The notes under the pieces: generated by a model
What the model was told of the DNA's origin: nothing
What the model saw: only the letters and a program-made list of their open reading frames with translations
Databases searched by the model: none
Made by a program: the position numbers and the translations under genes
Part shown: positions 1 through 7,713 of the stretch, in pieces
How positions within the stretch are numbered: the stretch's first letter is position 1
Layout: each line of letters starts with the position of its first letter
DNA from: Cercospora beticola
Taxonomy: Eukaryota; Ascomycota; Dothideomycetes; Mycosphaerellales; Mycosphaerellaceae
Reading direction: 5' to 3'
Assembly: GCF_033473495.1 (NCBI RefSeq)
Contig: NC_088943.1
Span: forward strand, 1,716,001-1,780,000
DNA: 64,000 nucleotides

Positions 1-1151
1 AGTGCTGGTGATTGGTAGACGCTAAAAGGTTGTACAGGGGGTCCAGTCTGTATCAATCTGCGAGGAACGGGTGTGGGCAGGCCGCCGTTCTTCAACAAGT
101 AGTCCACGCGCGGGGCTTCCCTCGGACCTGTCACCGGAGGTGGGGGAGGCGGAGGGGGAGGTGGCATTTGCTTCGCAGTCATTGGTGTTGGGAACGACCT
201 GCCGTGGTGCGAGTTCGCAGCACCAACGTCGATGATGGGAGTTGCTCGTGCGGCATATTCTTGAACAGGAGTCTTCGGCTGTGAGTCAGTCACAGAGGGT
301 GAGTTGTAGTCTTGCGTATTCACGACATGAATGGGTCTCCTGCTCTGTCTGCTGGGCTTTCGATCAGGTGCAATCGACGTTGCGTCCGAGTCCGTGGTCT
401 CTTCGGTCAGTGTAGATCGATCGCGTGATGTTGTCGATTCGGTCCTCCTGTAACTGCTGACCGGTGTTGACTTGCGCTCTTCGTCCGGGAACGTCCCTGG
501 CATGCTCGAAATTTCCGACCCAAACCGCGCCTCTTTCCGTAAACTCGTGCCCGACTTTGCATTCTTGACCCCATTCACGCCGCTCGCACGTAGTCCTCCA
601 TCTGAGCTCTTTCTTGGGCTGTCCGTTTTCAGCTTAATATCCTCCACGCTCGACCTCTTACTCCTCCCACTGCTTGACCTCCTTGGCTCGGGCTCATCAG
701 CGGTGAGTGGTGGGCTAGGCGGGGCGCGTGTTGGTGGTGCGGGGGTCGACTTTTTCCGCCGCCCCTCGTTGCTGCCCAGGTCTGTAGCGTCGGGAGTGAT
801 GGGGTCTGCCTTGGTCTTGCTCGCATCGTCTCTGCCCACCGCTTCTCTGCTGTGGGCTTTGCTGAAGGTTGGATATGAGCTCGGTGCTTCACCGCTGATT
901 GAGCGACGCTCCATTTCTGGCACAGCCATGGAGGCAGTCTTTTTGCGGATGCTGCTGGCGTCGCTCCTCTCTGAAGTCGTCGGATCTCGCTCCCGGTCGG
1001 TAGACTTTCGCGTGGAGGAATGGAGCGGGAGCTTGGTAGCGGAGGAGGATTTATGCGATGATCGGGAAGTCTTGTCGCGCGAGTCCCGCTCGTCGGTGGA
1101 GTGGTGCTTGCGACGGTGCCTCTTCCGCTCGCCGTCCTGGGAAGAGGACAT
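1..1151 (-). CDS. Ser/Arg-rich protein with poly-proline tract, 3' end cut by window edge
   Basis: The minus-strand frame from an ATG at 1151 stays open to the left edge, giving at least 383 residues with no stop. The N-terminus is very polar (His, Arg, Ser, Asp, Lys) and contains runs of RKR/RRK and many SP/TP sites. A run of ten prolines lies at about residues 330-339, followed by the segment DYLLKNGGLPTPVPRRL at about 345-361, which looks like a conserved peptide rather than low complexity. The composition suggests a disordered scaffold or regulatory protein; poly-proline tracts often bind SH3 or profilin partners, but no domain was recognised. The opposite strand carries an open frame (472-1269) that is a shadow of this GC-rich coding sequence. 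Start choice is the first ATG of the open frame; no intron was needed. Function unknown. Confidence 0.6.
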   Translation of the reverse strand, partial: MSSSQDGERKRHRRKHHSTDERDSRDKTSRSSHKSSSATKLPLHSSTRKSTDRERDPTTSERSDASSIRKKTASMAVPEMERRSISGEAPSSYPTFSKAHSREAVGRDDASKTKADPITPDATDLGSNEGRRKKSTPAPPTRAPPSPPLTADEPEPRRSSSGRSKRSSVEDIKLKTDSPRKSSDGGLRASGVNGVKNAKSGTSLRKEARFGSEISSMPGTFPDEERKSTPVSSYRRTESTTSRDRSTLTEETTDSDATSIAPDRKPSRQSRRPIHVVNTQDYNSPSVTDSQPKTPVQEYAARATPIIDVGAANSHHGRSFPTPMTAKQMPPPPPPPPPPVTGPREAPRVDYLLKNGGLPTPVPRRLIQTGPPVQPFSVYQSPA

Positions 1152-1882
1152 GTCGGTACGCGGAGGCGGAGGAGGGGAGGAGGTATCGTCGGCGTGGTTG
1201 GCGAGAGCGGGATCGTGTCGGTCGGGCCACCTCAGTTCGGGCATGGCATGGTGCACGGCAGGCAGGTGAGGCGCTTAGAGGAGCTGTGTGCTGGGCCAAT
1301 GAGAAGGCCGGTCGCGGAGGGCAGCTGGCAATCTGCCGACGTTGTTGCTGCAGCGCGGTGTGCAGTGGGAGTGGATATGTGGTGCGTCGCTCCTAGCGAG
1401 CATTTCTGTTGTTCGTGTGACGTGTCGTCGCGGCAGAGCGGCCTGCAGAGTGGCCTCGTCTTGCTGGCTGCTGATGGAGTTATCGAGTTGGCACCAGATC
1501 CACCCAGCCACCCTCCATCACCCACCCGCCGCCGTCATCACCGCCAGAGCACGGCCGCGCACACGACTCGCGCTTCCTCATTCACCGCGACGCCAGCAGA
1601 TGGAGACTCTGGGGATGAGCGGAGAAGAGTGATAGAAGACGTTCAGCATGAAAGCCCAATGCGAAAGCAGGGGCCGCGACGTTAGTGGCGTAATACCGGC
1701 ACACCATCGCCATCGCTCCGCCGTCTATACCATTCCCCATGATCATCCGAGCTATGCTGCGTTGCCGCAGGCACAGTGCGCTGGCAGAGAAGCACGCAAA
1801 TCGTGTTGCTGCCGTTGATCGGATGGTATAAGCGGACACCTCATCAAGACGGCATTTTATGCTCCCGAGATTGCGGACAGCA

Positions 1883-1950
1883 GAATGGAAGGGAATACGC
1901 CCACTTTACGATCTCTCTTGCGCACTGGATCCCACAATTGCCTCGCTTGT
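1883..1950 (+). repeat. Dispersed repeat, copy 1 (partial)
   Basis: This stretch reads in one frame as YAHFTISLAHWIPQL and matches copies at 2095-2227 and, on the opposite strand, 11736-11870, which read GHFAISLANLDPQL and YAHFAISLANLNPQL. This copy is the shortest. The surrounding frame is not a recognisable gene. Confidence 0.5.
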
Positions 1951-2094
1951 CGACAGAGGGCGCCTGAGTAACGCTGCGTGAGGCGGAGGTTAACCCAGAA
2001 ATGCATGTAAAATCGGCCTAGGTTGCTATACACTCAGAAATAAGTTGCTCGTGAACGCTAACAATGGCAAACCCGACGAGCTGCAACTGCAGAA

Positions 2095-2227
2095 CGGAAA
2101 GCTGGAGGCATGGACACTTTGCCATCTCTCTCGCGAACTTGGATCCACAGCTTTCCCGGTACGTTCAGCCGGAGCGCCTTGACTACGCCGCACAAGGCGG
2201 CGACACGACGATCGAAGGGCATTCGAG
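2095..2227 (+). repeat. Dispersed repeat, copy 2
   Basis: About 133 bases resemble the reverse complement of 11736-11870 along most of their length, including the core tttgc(c/g)atctctctcgcgaactt and a downstream gatcg(g)aagggcattcgag-type end. The conceptual translation contains GHFAISLANLDPQL. Whether this is a fragment of a mobile element or of a decayed gene family cannot be told from three copies. Confidence 0.55.
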
Positions 2228-2712
2228 TTCTATGGGCGGAGGAGCACGCAGTCTCAATCCTGGTTCCTATTTTGCTTCCTGACAGCAGACTCCCTCCTCT
2301 CTGCAGCAAGACGGCATACGCCGGCAACTCCTACAGATTTTCAGTACCAAGCAAAGCGCAAAGCTGCGGAATCATGCGGACATTTCCTGGGCATGTGCGG
2401 AGACCGCCAACGCGTGAAAGCAGCGTCCAACTTCCGCATAAGCCGAATCCATATCAAGCGGAAATCAATCCTGTGGTATGCATCCTCGTCAGGCCCATTT
2501 TGTGGGGGGTACCGCTGTACTGATCGGATTTGGGTTTCGTGCGAGCTATGGTACTGCAAACACACAATCTCATAAGAATACAAACAGGCTGTGTCCGACT
2601 AGCTGCCACCTGTCCAAGAATTCTTCTCGGTCGATGAGGTTTCCTCTCCGCAGTACTTCTACTTGTGCTTTGTGTAGCAAACCGCCGTTATCTCAAACCG
2701 ACATCGCCCAAC

Positions 2713-3229
2713 ATGAAGTTGACAGGACTCGTTACTCTTGCCATACTGGCCACCTCTGCATCGGCACGGAAACTCAAGAAGAAAGTCTGGCAATCGCAGA
2801 ACCACGGAGCAAACTCCACAGAGCTCATCAAATGCGTTGACCAGATACGAGCAGACCTAGAGCAAAATCCGCAGAGTAATTAAATCCTCCCAATAGCCAA
2901 ACAAAAGACGACCGATGCTAACTACTATATTCATCACAAAAGAGAATCGTATCACAGGCTATGAGTGCGGAAGCAGCTGGTGGCAGTACGGCAACACCCT
3001 TCTCGATTTCGACATGAGTCATTATCCGAGCTTGGCGGGGTTCCAGACATGCGAGGACTCTCTTGTCGAAGCGGCACATACCGCTACGAGTTGGTTCCAG
3101 TGCAGGGTGCATAAAAGCCGGTTAAGTATGATTTACAGACATGTCGCATACTCGCCTCTCGGCTACGAAGCGTGCTTCGATAAGCATGTGCCGTGCGAGC
3201 CCGACAGCAAGAAAGTCTACGATGGTTGA
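2713..3229 (+). CDS. Small secreted cysteine-containing protein (effector-like), two exons
   Basis: The model joins exon 2713-2875 and exon 2958-3229, giving 144 residues. The ATG at 2713 starts a signal peptide (MKLTGLVTLAILATSASA), followed by a basic stretch RKLKKK that could be a processing site. The intron starts GTAATT, has a textbook branch site TGCTAACTA at about 2917 and ends ATCACAG. Splicing keeps the frame and joins NPQ to SYECGSSWWQYG. The mature part has six cysteines (about residues 41, 58, 86, 103, then two more near the C-terminus) and aromatic residues but no family I recognise. It sits in a repeat-bearing, gene-poor region, a usual place for lineage-specific secreted proteins. 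Secretion is well supported by the leader; an effector role is inference. The donor is slightly unusual, so the intron could differ by a few bases. Confidence 0.6.
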
Positions 3230-3494
3230 GCTTTGCCGGGAAGACGGGATTGGAGATCAGAAAGCGTATATCTGCAGGAAGGCATTGGTTGTAGCTTGCG
3301 CCTGCACGATTAAAATGGGGCACGCACGAACTATACATTTTGAGCAACTGCGGACTACATGTATGAGTAGTAACTACTCAGTTGCAGTCGAGAGTGCCTT
3401 CTTGACTCTGGTGTCGACTGGGTGCCGGTGACGACGTCCGTCCGAACAGAAGCTGTTAATCATCTCGTGCTTAACGGGTACATGTAATGTACAT

Positions 3495-3495
<1 letters not shown>

Positions 3496-3551
<56 letters not shown>
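3496..3551 (+). repeat. (CA)28 dinucleotide microsatellite
   Basis: An uninterrupted CA tract of about 56 bases. It creates artificial open frames of alternating His-Thr on the plus strand and Cys-Val on the minus strand, which should not be annotated. Confidence 0.97.
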
Positions 3552-3552
<1 letters not shown>

Positions 3553-3627
3553 TGCATTCGCAAAAGCATCCACTCACTCAAACAACATCGATACCTCCAT
3601 CACATCACAAACGAGTTTCGATGTTTC

Positions 3628-4039
3628 ATGGAAGACCACCCTGTAGGCTTTGGGTTTGCGGTGGGGCCTCCTATTTTGGTATTTATTTTCGTATACATTA
3701 GTGTAAGTTGACTTGGCTTGGTTTGACTCTATGAATTGTGACAGAGCTGTGCTAACAGGTCTGCGTAGATATTCCTTGTGCGTACGCCGCGCGAAGCAGA
3801 AGCGTTTGGAGATAGAGGATGTGACCTCCCATTGGAAGGTCCAGAGGGACCGAGATCGGGCATTTGATGTCCTCATGGACCGCCCGCGGGCAGTGCATGT
3901 GTACCACAGCGATTCTCATGCGACTTGGCGCAGAAATCCCGGAGTCGACTTATGCAATGGACGTGCCGTAGCTTTTCACCACTGCCACTCGGGCCTGGCT
4001 AAGCCTACCACCTTCCCTAGATACCCTCAATCTCGCTGA
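3628..4039 (+). pseudogene. Single-pass membrane protein related to 11959-12282, intact status doubtful
   Basis: An ATG at 3628 begins MEDHPVGFGFAVGPPILVF, a hydrophobic segment that ends at a donor GTAAGT near 3703. A downstream frame carries CVRRAKQKRLEIEDVTSHW and runs to a stop at 4039. Both halves resemble the two exons at 11959-12282 in the same order: FxxDxxVxFGxA, then hydrophobic residues, then VRRA(K/R)QK(R/K) and a later W(R/K) and RAVHV/KRVHL. The phases of the obvious donor and acceptor do not agree (an in-frame join needs the weaker donor GTGTAA), so this may be a decayed copy or an unusual splice. Function unknown; the layout of a short exterior, one membrane helix and a basic cytoplasmic tail is all that can be seen. 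Confidence 0.35.
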
Positions 4040-4049
4040 CAACTGGCTG

Positions 4050-4509
4050 CAAAACGTCAGACCTGCACTCGTGGTGCGTCGATCCGAGCGAAGACAAATT
4101 GCAAGACTACGTAACAAATCTGTGCTCGACATTCACAGGCCGGCGGGGATTCAGAGTGAATTGGCGCTACAGGAGATTCGCGGATACAAAAGTCGATCTA
4201 GCAGCCACCGAACGCAATGCTCGCATCTCTGGATCTCAGAGGCATCTTCTTAGATCAGCCATGCTGGTACTTTGGCTGGTACTTTAAGCCGACCACGACA
4301 TGGCTGCTTCTGTCCAGTGCTGCCGTGCGAAGGCGTGCAAGCCCGTGATGCGAATTGCTCTGGCTACGATGCTTACCGGAGCGCATAAGACCCACAGAAC
4401 GGAGATCCTTATAGACAAGTTTGATGAGTGCCTGAACGTCCTGGAAGAATTGAGCTTAGGAGGCGGAGCCGAAGTAGATTTCGGTTGTCCTGGGCATACA
4501 ACTGCTTGA
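4050..4509 (+). other. Cysteine-bearing short frames, possible small-gene remnant
   Basis: A branch-like CGCTGAC and an acceptor AACGTCAG at about 4037-4061 precede a frame DLHSWCVDPSEDKLQDYV ending at 4287. A second frame after CTGTCCAG at about 4317 carries CCRAKACKPVMRIAL and FDECLNVLEELSLGGG before a stop at 4509. These could be exons of a small secreted protein whose start was not found, or chance. No signal peptide was located upstream. Confidence 0.2.
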
Positions 4510-4655
4510 GGGAATGGCGGAGTGCGCGCGGCGTCCCTGGAACCACCATCTCACTCTACCGCTACCACCGCTTCGATGATGGAGAGTTTGACACGACGTG
4601 GGCACAGCGGCCACGACGACAGCGGCCGAAGAGAGACGCAGATTCAGCATGGGTT

Positions 4656-4760
4656 TCATGGAGGACGATTCTACGGCCCTTTTTCACCGCTTCAGCATGG
4701 GTTTCTGGAAGACCACCCTGTGATCTTTCTCGCCGCTTCAGCATGGCGGAGACGAGCGCT
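4656..4760 (+). repeat. Short imperfect tandem repeat around 'ccgcttcagcatgg'
   Basis: The phrase (a/g)ttcagcatgggtttc recurs at about 4643, 4691 and 4738, spaced about 47 bases. In one frame the copies encode FMEDDSTALF and FLEDHPVIFL, which resemble FMEDHPVGFG at 3625-3655, so the repeat looks like further duplication of that membrane-protein exon. Confidence 0.4.
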
Positions 4761-4909
4761 CTCACGCGAATTTTGCCCTCACTTGTGGGTTGTCACACAG
4801 GGTGGAATTCCAGACTTTGTTCTGGACCAAGAACGGCCAGCTTGGATTCTGCTATGCCACGACGCCCATGCAGCAAGGAGACTCTGTCGTGCTAGTGGAA
4901 GGTGCTTAG
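4742..4909 (+). pseudogene. Probable C-terminal fragment of a HET-type protein
   Basis: One frame reads VEFQTLFWTKNGQLGFCYAT followed by TPMQQGDSVVLVEGA and then a TAG. HET-domain proteins of filamentous ascomycetes commonly end with a motif of this kind (aromatic, K/T-x-G-x-hydrophobic-G, then GD-x-V-x-hydrophobic-hydrophobic-x-GA). The frame is closed upstream near 4721 and no HET core is present nearby, so this is a remnant. It does not look like part of the HET gene at 15.8 kb, which ends without this motif. Assignment rests on a short match. Confidence 0.35.
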
Positions 4910-5374
4910 GGCTCCCGCCGAAATGCAAAATGAAACGTCACCTCCGGTTCCGCGCTTTGGATACTGTGTTCACTGGCAGAGAAATTTGGGCATGTATCTG
5001 CTCCTTTGTGTCTCTGTATCCTGCGGCGTGGGCAAGGCATTCGATGTACGGAAGGAAAAAGGCGAAACATTAAGGTCGCGAGAGACACAGAAGCCTCAGT
5101 GCTTCTGGTTTTCGATTCTGCTGCCCGCAGCTTGGCTGCACGATTCCCACTCGTTCTTCGCAAAATGTGAGACAGAGACGTTCCAGGGGACATCACTTTT
5201 CTGGGTCCCACATGCATCACTGGCGTGACGAAGTTTTTGACCGACTTGTTCGGCCCGAACATGTGTTTACTCATCTTCATCTCCTTGCTCGACAACCGAA
5301 CCAAAATCTCATCTCCTTCACGCTACCAACACGGTTCCAGTCTAGCAGCAACATTGAGACAACGACTTAGCTCA

Positions 5375-5807
5375 TCAGGTACAATGCGCGTACCACGCCC
5401 CATTCGCCGGATCCTGCCACGCGTTCGGCGTGCAATCATTTCTGTCATTTGTGCAAACATGATCCTAGCCTCAGCATCAGTACAGCCGCACTCTGGGTTA
5501 GTTGTTTATTGCATAAGAGACTTACCGAAGTACACGCCAAGCCCCTCGGTTGTTGAAAGGGTGACTGATCAGGGACGAAACAGTATCCGTTCGGTGCGGC
5601 TTCGCCATTTCGTTTGTAGCAAATCCACTACAGTTTCAGGGTCAGCCAGAAAGATTCAAGTGACATCTCGTCAACAAACACAGGAAAACGTTGCATCCAA
5701 AGTGGAACGTCGAATTCGGGAGCGAAGTAGGAGTTCTTTACCTTTTCTTGCGCATACGCCGCTGCGAAGAACGACAGTGTGATCAGTGAGTATGATATCG
5801 GCTTCAT
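5375..5807 (-). CDS. Secreted six-cysteine protein A (tandem paralogue), three exons
   Basis: Three minus-strand exons (5807-5742, 5627-5526, 5464-5375) give 85 residues. Exon 1 encodes a signal peptide (MKPISYSLITLSFFAAAYAQ). Introns of 114 and 61 bases are GTAAAG...CTGTAG and GTAAGT...GGCTAG, both in phase 0. The mature protein begins EKWICYKRNG and has exactly six cysteines spaced C-x12-C-x15-C-x5-C-x6-C-x16-C. It shares AAPxGYC, the penultimate block QDPA(N/D)GAWYAHC and both intron positions with the neighbour at 6432-6888, which is what justifies the splice sites: each shared block lies in a different exon and only this splicing aligns them. No known family was recognised. Even cysteine number, small size and a signal peptide fit an apoplastic effector or antimicrobial-type protein, by inference only. 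Confidence 0.72.
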
Positions 5808-6431
5808 GGCTCCGTCGACTTGGAAGTTGCAATGGATGAATGAGAGCAAGGGCTGAAGGCGCAGTACAAGGCAAGTGGAAAGAAAGTCCAGGCAGGTTGA
5901 GTGTGATCCGACATTTGTACCACTGATGTGAGACATAACGGAAAGATCGTCTGCTGCATCTACAGTATAGTATACCCTGAACAAGCCAAGTGCTGACCGC
6001 TCAAAGGAGGCGAATATCGGCCGACCGAAAGCGAGTACTGTGGTCCACGATTACTGATCTCCTTTGAATTGGCAGACCTCACCTTGCTATTGAGATGCTA
6101 TTGAAAAATACTGGACGAACAATTCGATGCAATGAAATGTTATGGACCTATTCCTATCAAGACGCCGCCCCCAAGCGTATCAGAATACTCCAGTAGAGCG
6201 ACGTTTTGCCTCTATCCGATGAACAAGCTACCCTCAGCGCTGGTTACAAATTTCTCACCAATCTTTCGACTCTGGATTCGAACATATTAGGGTGCATAGC
6301 ATCTTCAATACCACATATATGAGCCATGATGATCGAACAGCATGAGTCAATTCTACATACTCGATTCAACTCTCATGTCCATCAATCTACATTGTGCTAC
6401 AACCCAACATTTCTCTCCCAACCCAACACGT
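5808..6431. other. Upstream region of six-Cys gene A
   Basis: No coding feature seen. It holds the promoter side of gene A and an upstream block (6009-6038) shared with the region upstream of gene B. Confidence 0.5.
6009..6038 (-). promoter_or_regulatory. Upstream block shared by the two six-Cys genes, copy A
   Basis: Plus strand ggcgaatatcggccgaccga plus the next ten bases match 7297-7326 at most positions. It lies about 200 bases upstream of the ATG of gene A; the match lies about 410 bases upstream of gene B. It could be a shared control element or simply the outer part of the duplicated segment. Confidence 0.4.
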
Positions 6432-6888
6432 TCACGGCGGCACAGCAACTTCAGGACCACAATGCGCATACCACGCCCCATCTGCCGGATCCTGATACAC
6501 CCTCGGCACACATCCATTTCCCTGAAAAGCACAAGGGAATGCCTACCCCGATCACAATGCATCAGCAATTACAATCCGCTTTGATCCCTAGCTCCATAGA
6601 CCGGTTTCCACGGATGGAAGCATTGTTGTTTTACTCACCTTTCTACAGGCATATCCACTGCCGCGTCCCCGATTGTTTGGATCGTTCCAGCAATAGCCGT
6701 GCGGAGCAGCAGGTCCGGAACCCATGTCGCAGGTCCACTAGATGGAGATGGAGAGTTAGTGAATGATAGTCTGGGGCAAGGATCTCGGTGCGAAGGAGGG
6801 GAGACAGGAGGAGTGTGTTTACCGGAAGTTGCGCGTACGCAGACTGAGCTGCGAATAGCATGAACAGTGAGAAAGATAGTAGCTTCAT
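6432..6888 (-). CDS. Secreted six-cysteine protein B (tandem paralogue), three exons
   Basis: Exons 6888-6823, 6737-6639 and 6542-6432 give 91 residues. Exon 1 encodes a signal peptide (MKLLSFSLFMLFAAQSAYAQ). Introns of 85 and 96 bases start GTAAAC and GTGAGT and end CCATCTAG and GGGGTAG, both in phase 0. The mature part starts LPWTCDMG and has six cysteines spaced C-x12-C-x14-C-x5-C-x6-C-x16-C, nearly identical spacing to gene A. A second acceptor (TTTTCAG, 21 bases downstream) exists for exon 3, but using it would delete one of the six cysteines, so the upstream acceptor is preferred. The C-terminus is six residues longer than in A. Unspliced, the frame looks like a meaningless 81-residue peptide, so an automated caller could miss it. 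Role unknown. Confidence 0.75.
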
Positions 6889-6970
6889 TTTTCCGCGGTT
6901 CGTTGTTCTTTCGAGGTATTTTGAGGAGGCGGCGAGCGAGATTAACGTGCAGCGCGAGGCGGAGTCCAGA

Positions 6971-6980
6971 CCTTTATAGG
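6971..6980 (-). promoter_or_regulatory. TATA-like element of six-Cys gene B
   Basis: The minus strand reads CCTATAAAGG, 83-92 bases upstream of the gene B start codon, a plausible core-promoter position. Confidence 0.45.
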
Positions 6981-7713
6981 ACTCCTCCAGGTCGTGTGCT
7001 CATAGGAAACTGAAAAACCGGCCCTCTACTGGAATCCCTAGCCACCAGTTCTAGACCCAATCCATAGCCCATGAACACAGTCTAATCCGTTAGTCCATTG
7101 TTAGTCACTCTTGGACATTCAGCCAAGATTTACTGAGAAGTCCTTAGAACAAATTCCAGTCCTAGAGGCGGATCAAACGGTAAGTTGTTCTTGGATGACA
7201 AGAGAGAAATGGCACCTAGCTTTTGACAGGCCTAGAGTGGTGGCCATACAGCCCTATCCTTGACAAACTAACTCTAGTCGTCTGGGCACTCGACAGGGCG
7301 AGCAACGGCCAACCGAAAGCGAGCATAGCATAGCTGCGCTTGGCCTCAGCACAACCGAGCAGAGAAGACAACATGCTAAGCAGGCTACCACCGGAAGGTA
7401 GAACAGAAACCAAGGCCAGTACTGCGCACTCCGTCCAGAGCATTTGAGTGTGGTTATTGTACCCGCGAATATCTCTGACTTGCGCAAAGTGACTGAGGCA
7501 CCGTAACTCGAGAAGCGAGGGTAGGCATGGGCCCAACGAAATTGTATTATTCCATCGCCCATCTACCTACTCGATCCATCAGCAGAAGGATCTCCCGCTT
7601 TCCATGCAGAATCATACAATTCATCAAGCGTAGAACAAAAAGCAAAACCGTTGATGGCACTCTGGCAGCAGCGCGCCTCTATACAACAAATGATAAGATG
7701 GCCCGAACTGGTC
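6981..7713. other. Intergenic, no gene recognised
   Basis: Minus-strand frames at 7216-7562 are hydrophobic but have no family features or splice context. The shared upstream block copy B lies at 7297-7326. Confidence 0.45.
7297..7326 (-). promoter_or_regulatory. Upstream block shared by the two six-Cys genes, copy B
   Basis: Plus strand ggcgagcaacggccaaccga plus ten bases, matching 6009-6038 apart from scattered substitutions, in the same orientation relative to its gene. Confidence 0.4.

Larger units (their letters stand above)
1152..2712. other. Gene-poor stretch with two degenerate repeat copies
   Basis: No reading frame here has family features or a convincing start. Small frames occur on both strands but none continues across plausible introns. 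The only structure seen is two copies of a dispersed repeat, described separately, at about 1883-1950 and 2095-2227. Confidence 0.5.
3230..5374. other. Decayed region: microsatellite, duplicated fragments, HET-like remnant
   Basis: No intact gene is visible in about 2.1 kb. It contains a (CA)n tract, a fragment of a small membrane protein related to one near 12 kb, short tandem duplications around FMED/FLEDHPV codons, cysteine-bearing short frames at about 4050-4510, and a likely C-terminal remnant of a HET-type protein. Each is listed separately. Confidence 0.5.

Noticed and set aside
472..1269. 265-codon plus-strand open frame
   Set aside because: Antisense to the Ser/Pro-rich coding sequence; composition (Leu/Ser/Val/Gly from reversed Ser/Arg codons) is that of a shadow.
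3125..3145. Possible second intron (gttaag...ttacag) in the 2.7-kb secreted protein gene
   Set aside because: Only about 21 bases long, below a workable intron size; the frame is open without it.
3374..3711. Cys-Val and His-Thr repeat open frames
   Set aside because: Products of the (CA)28 microsatellite.
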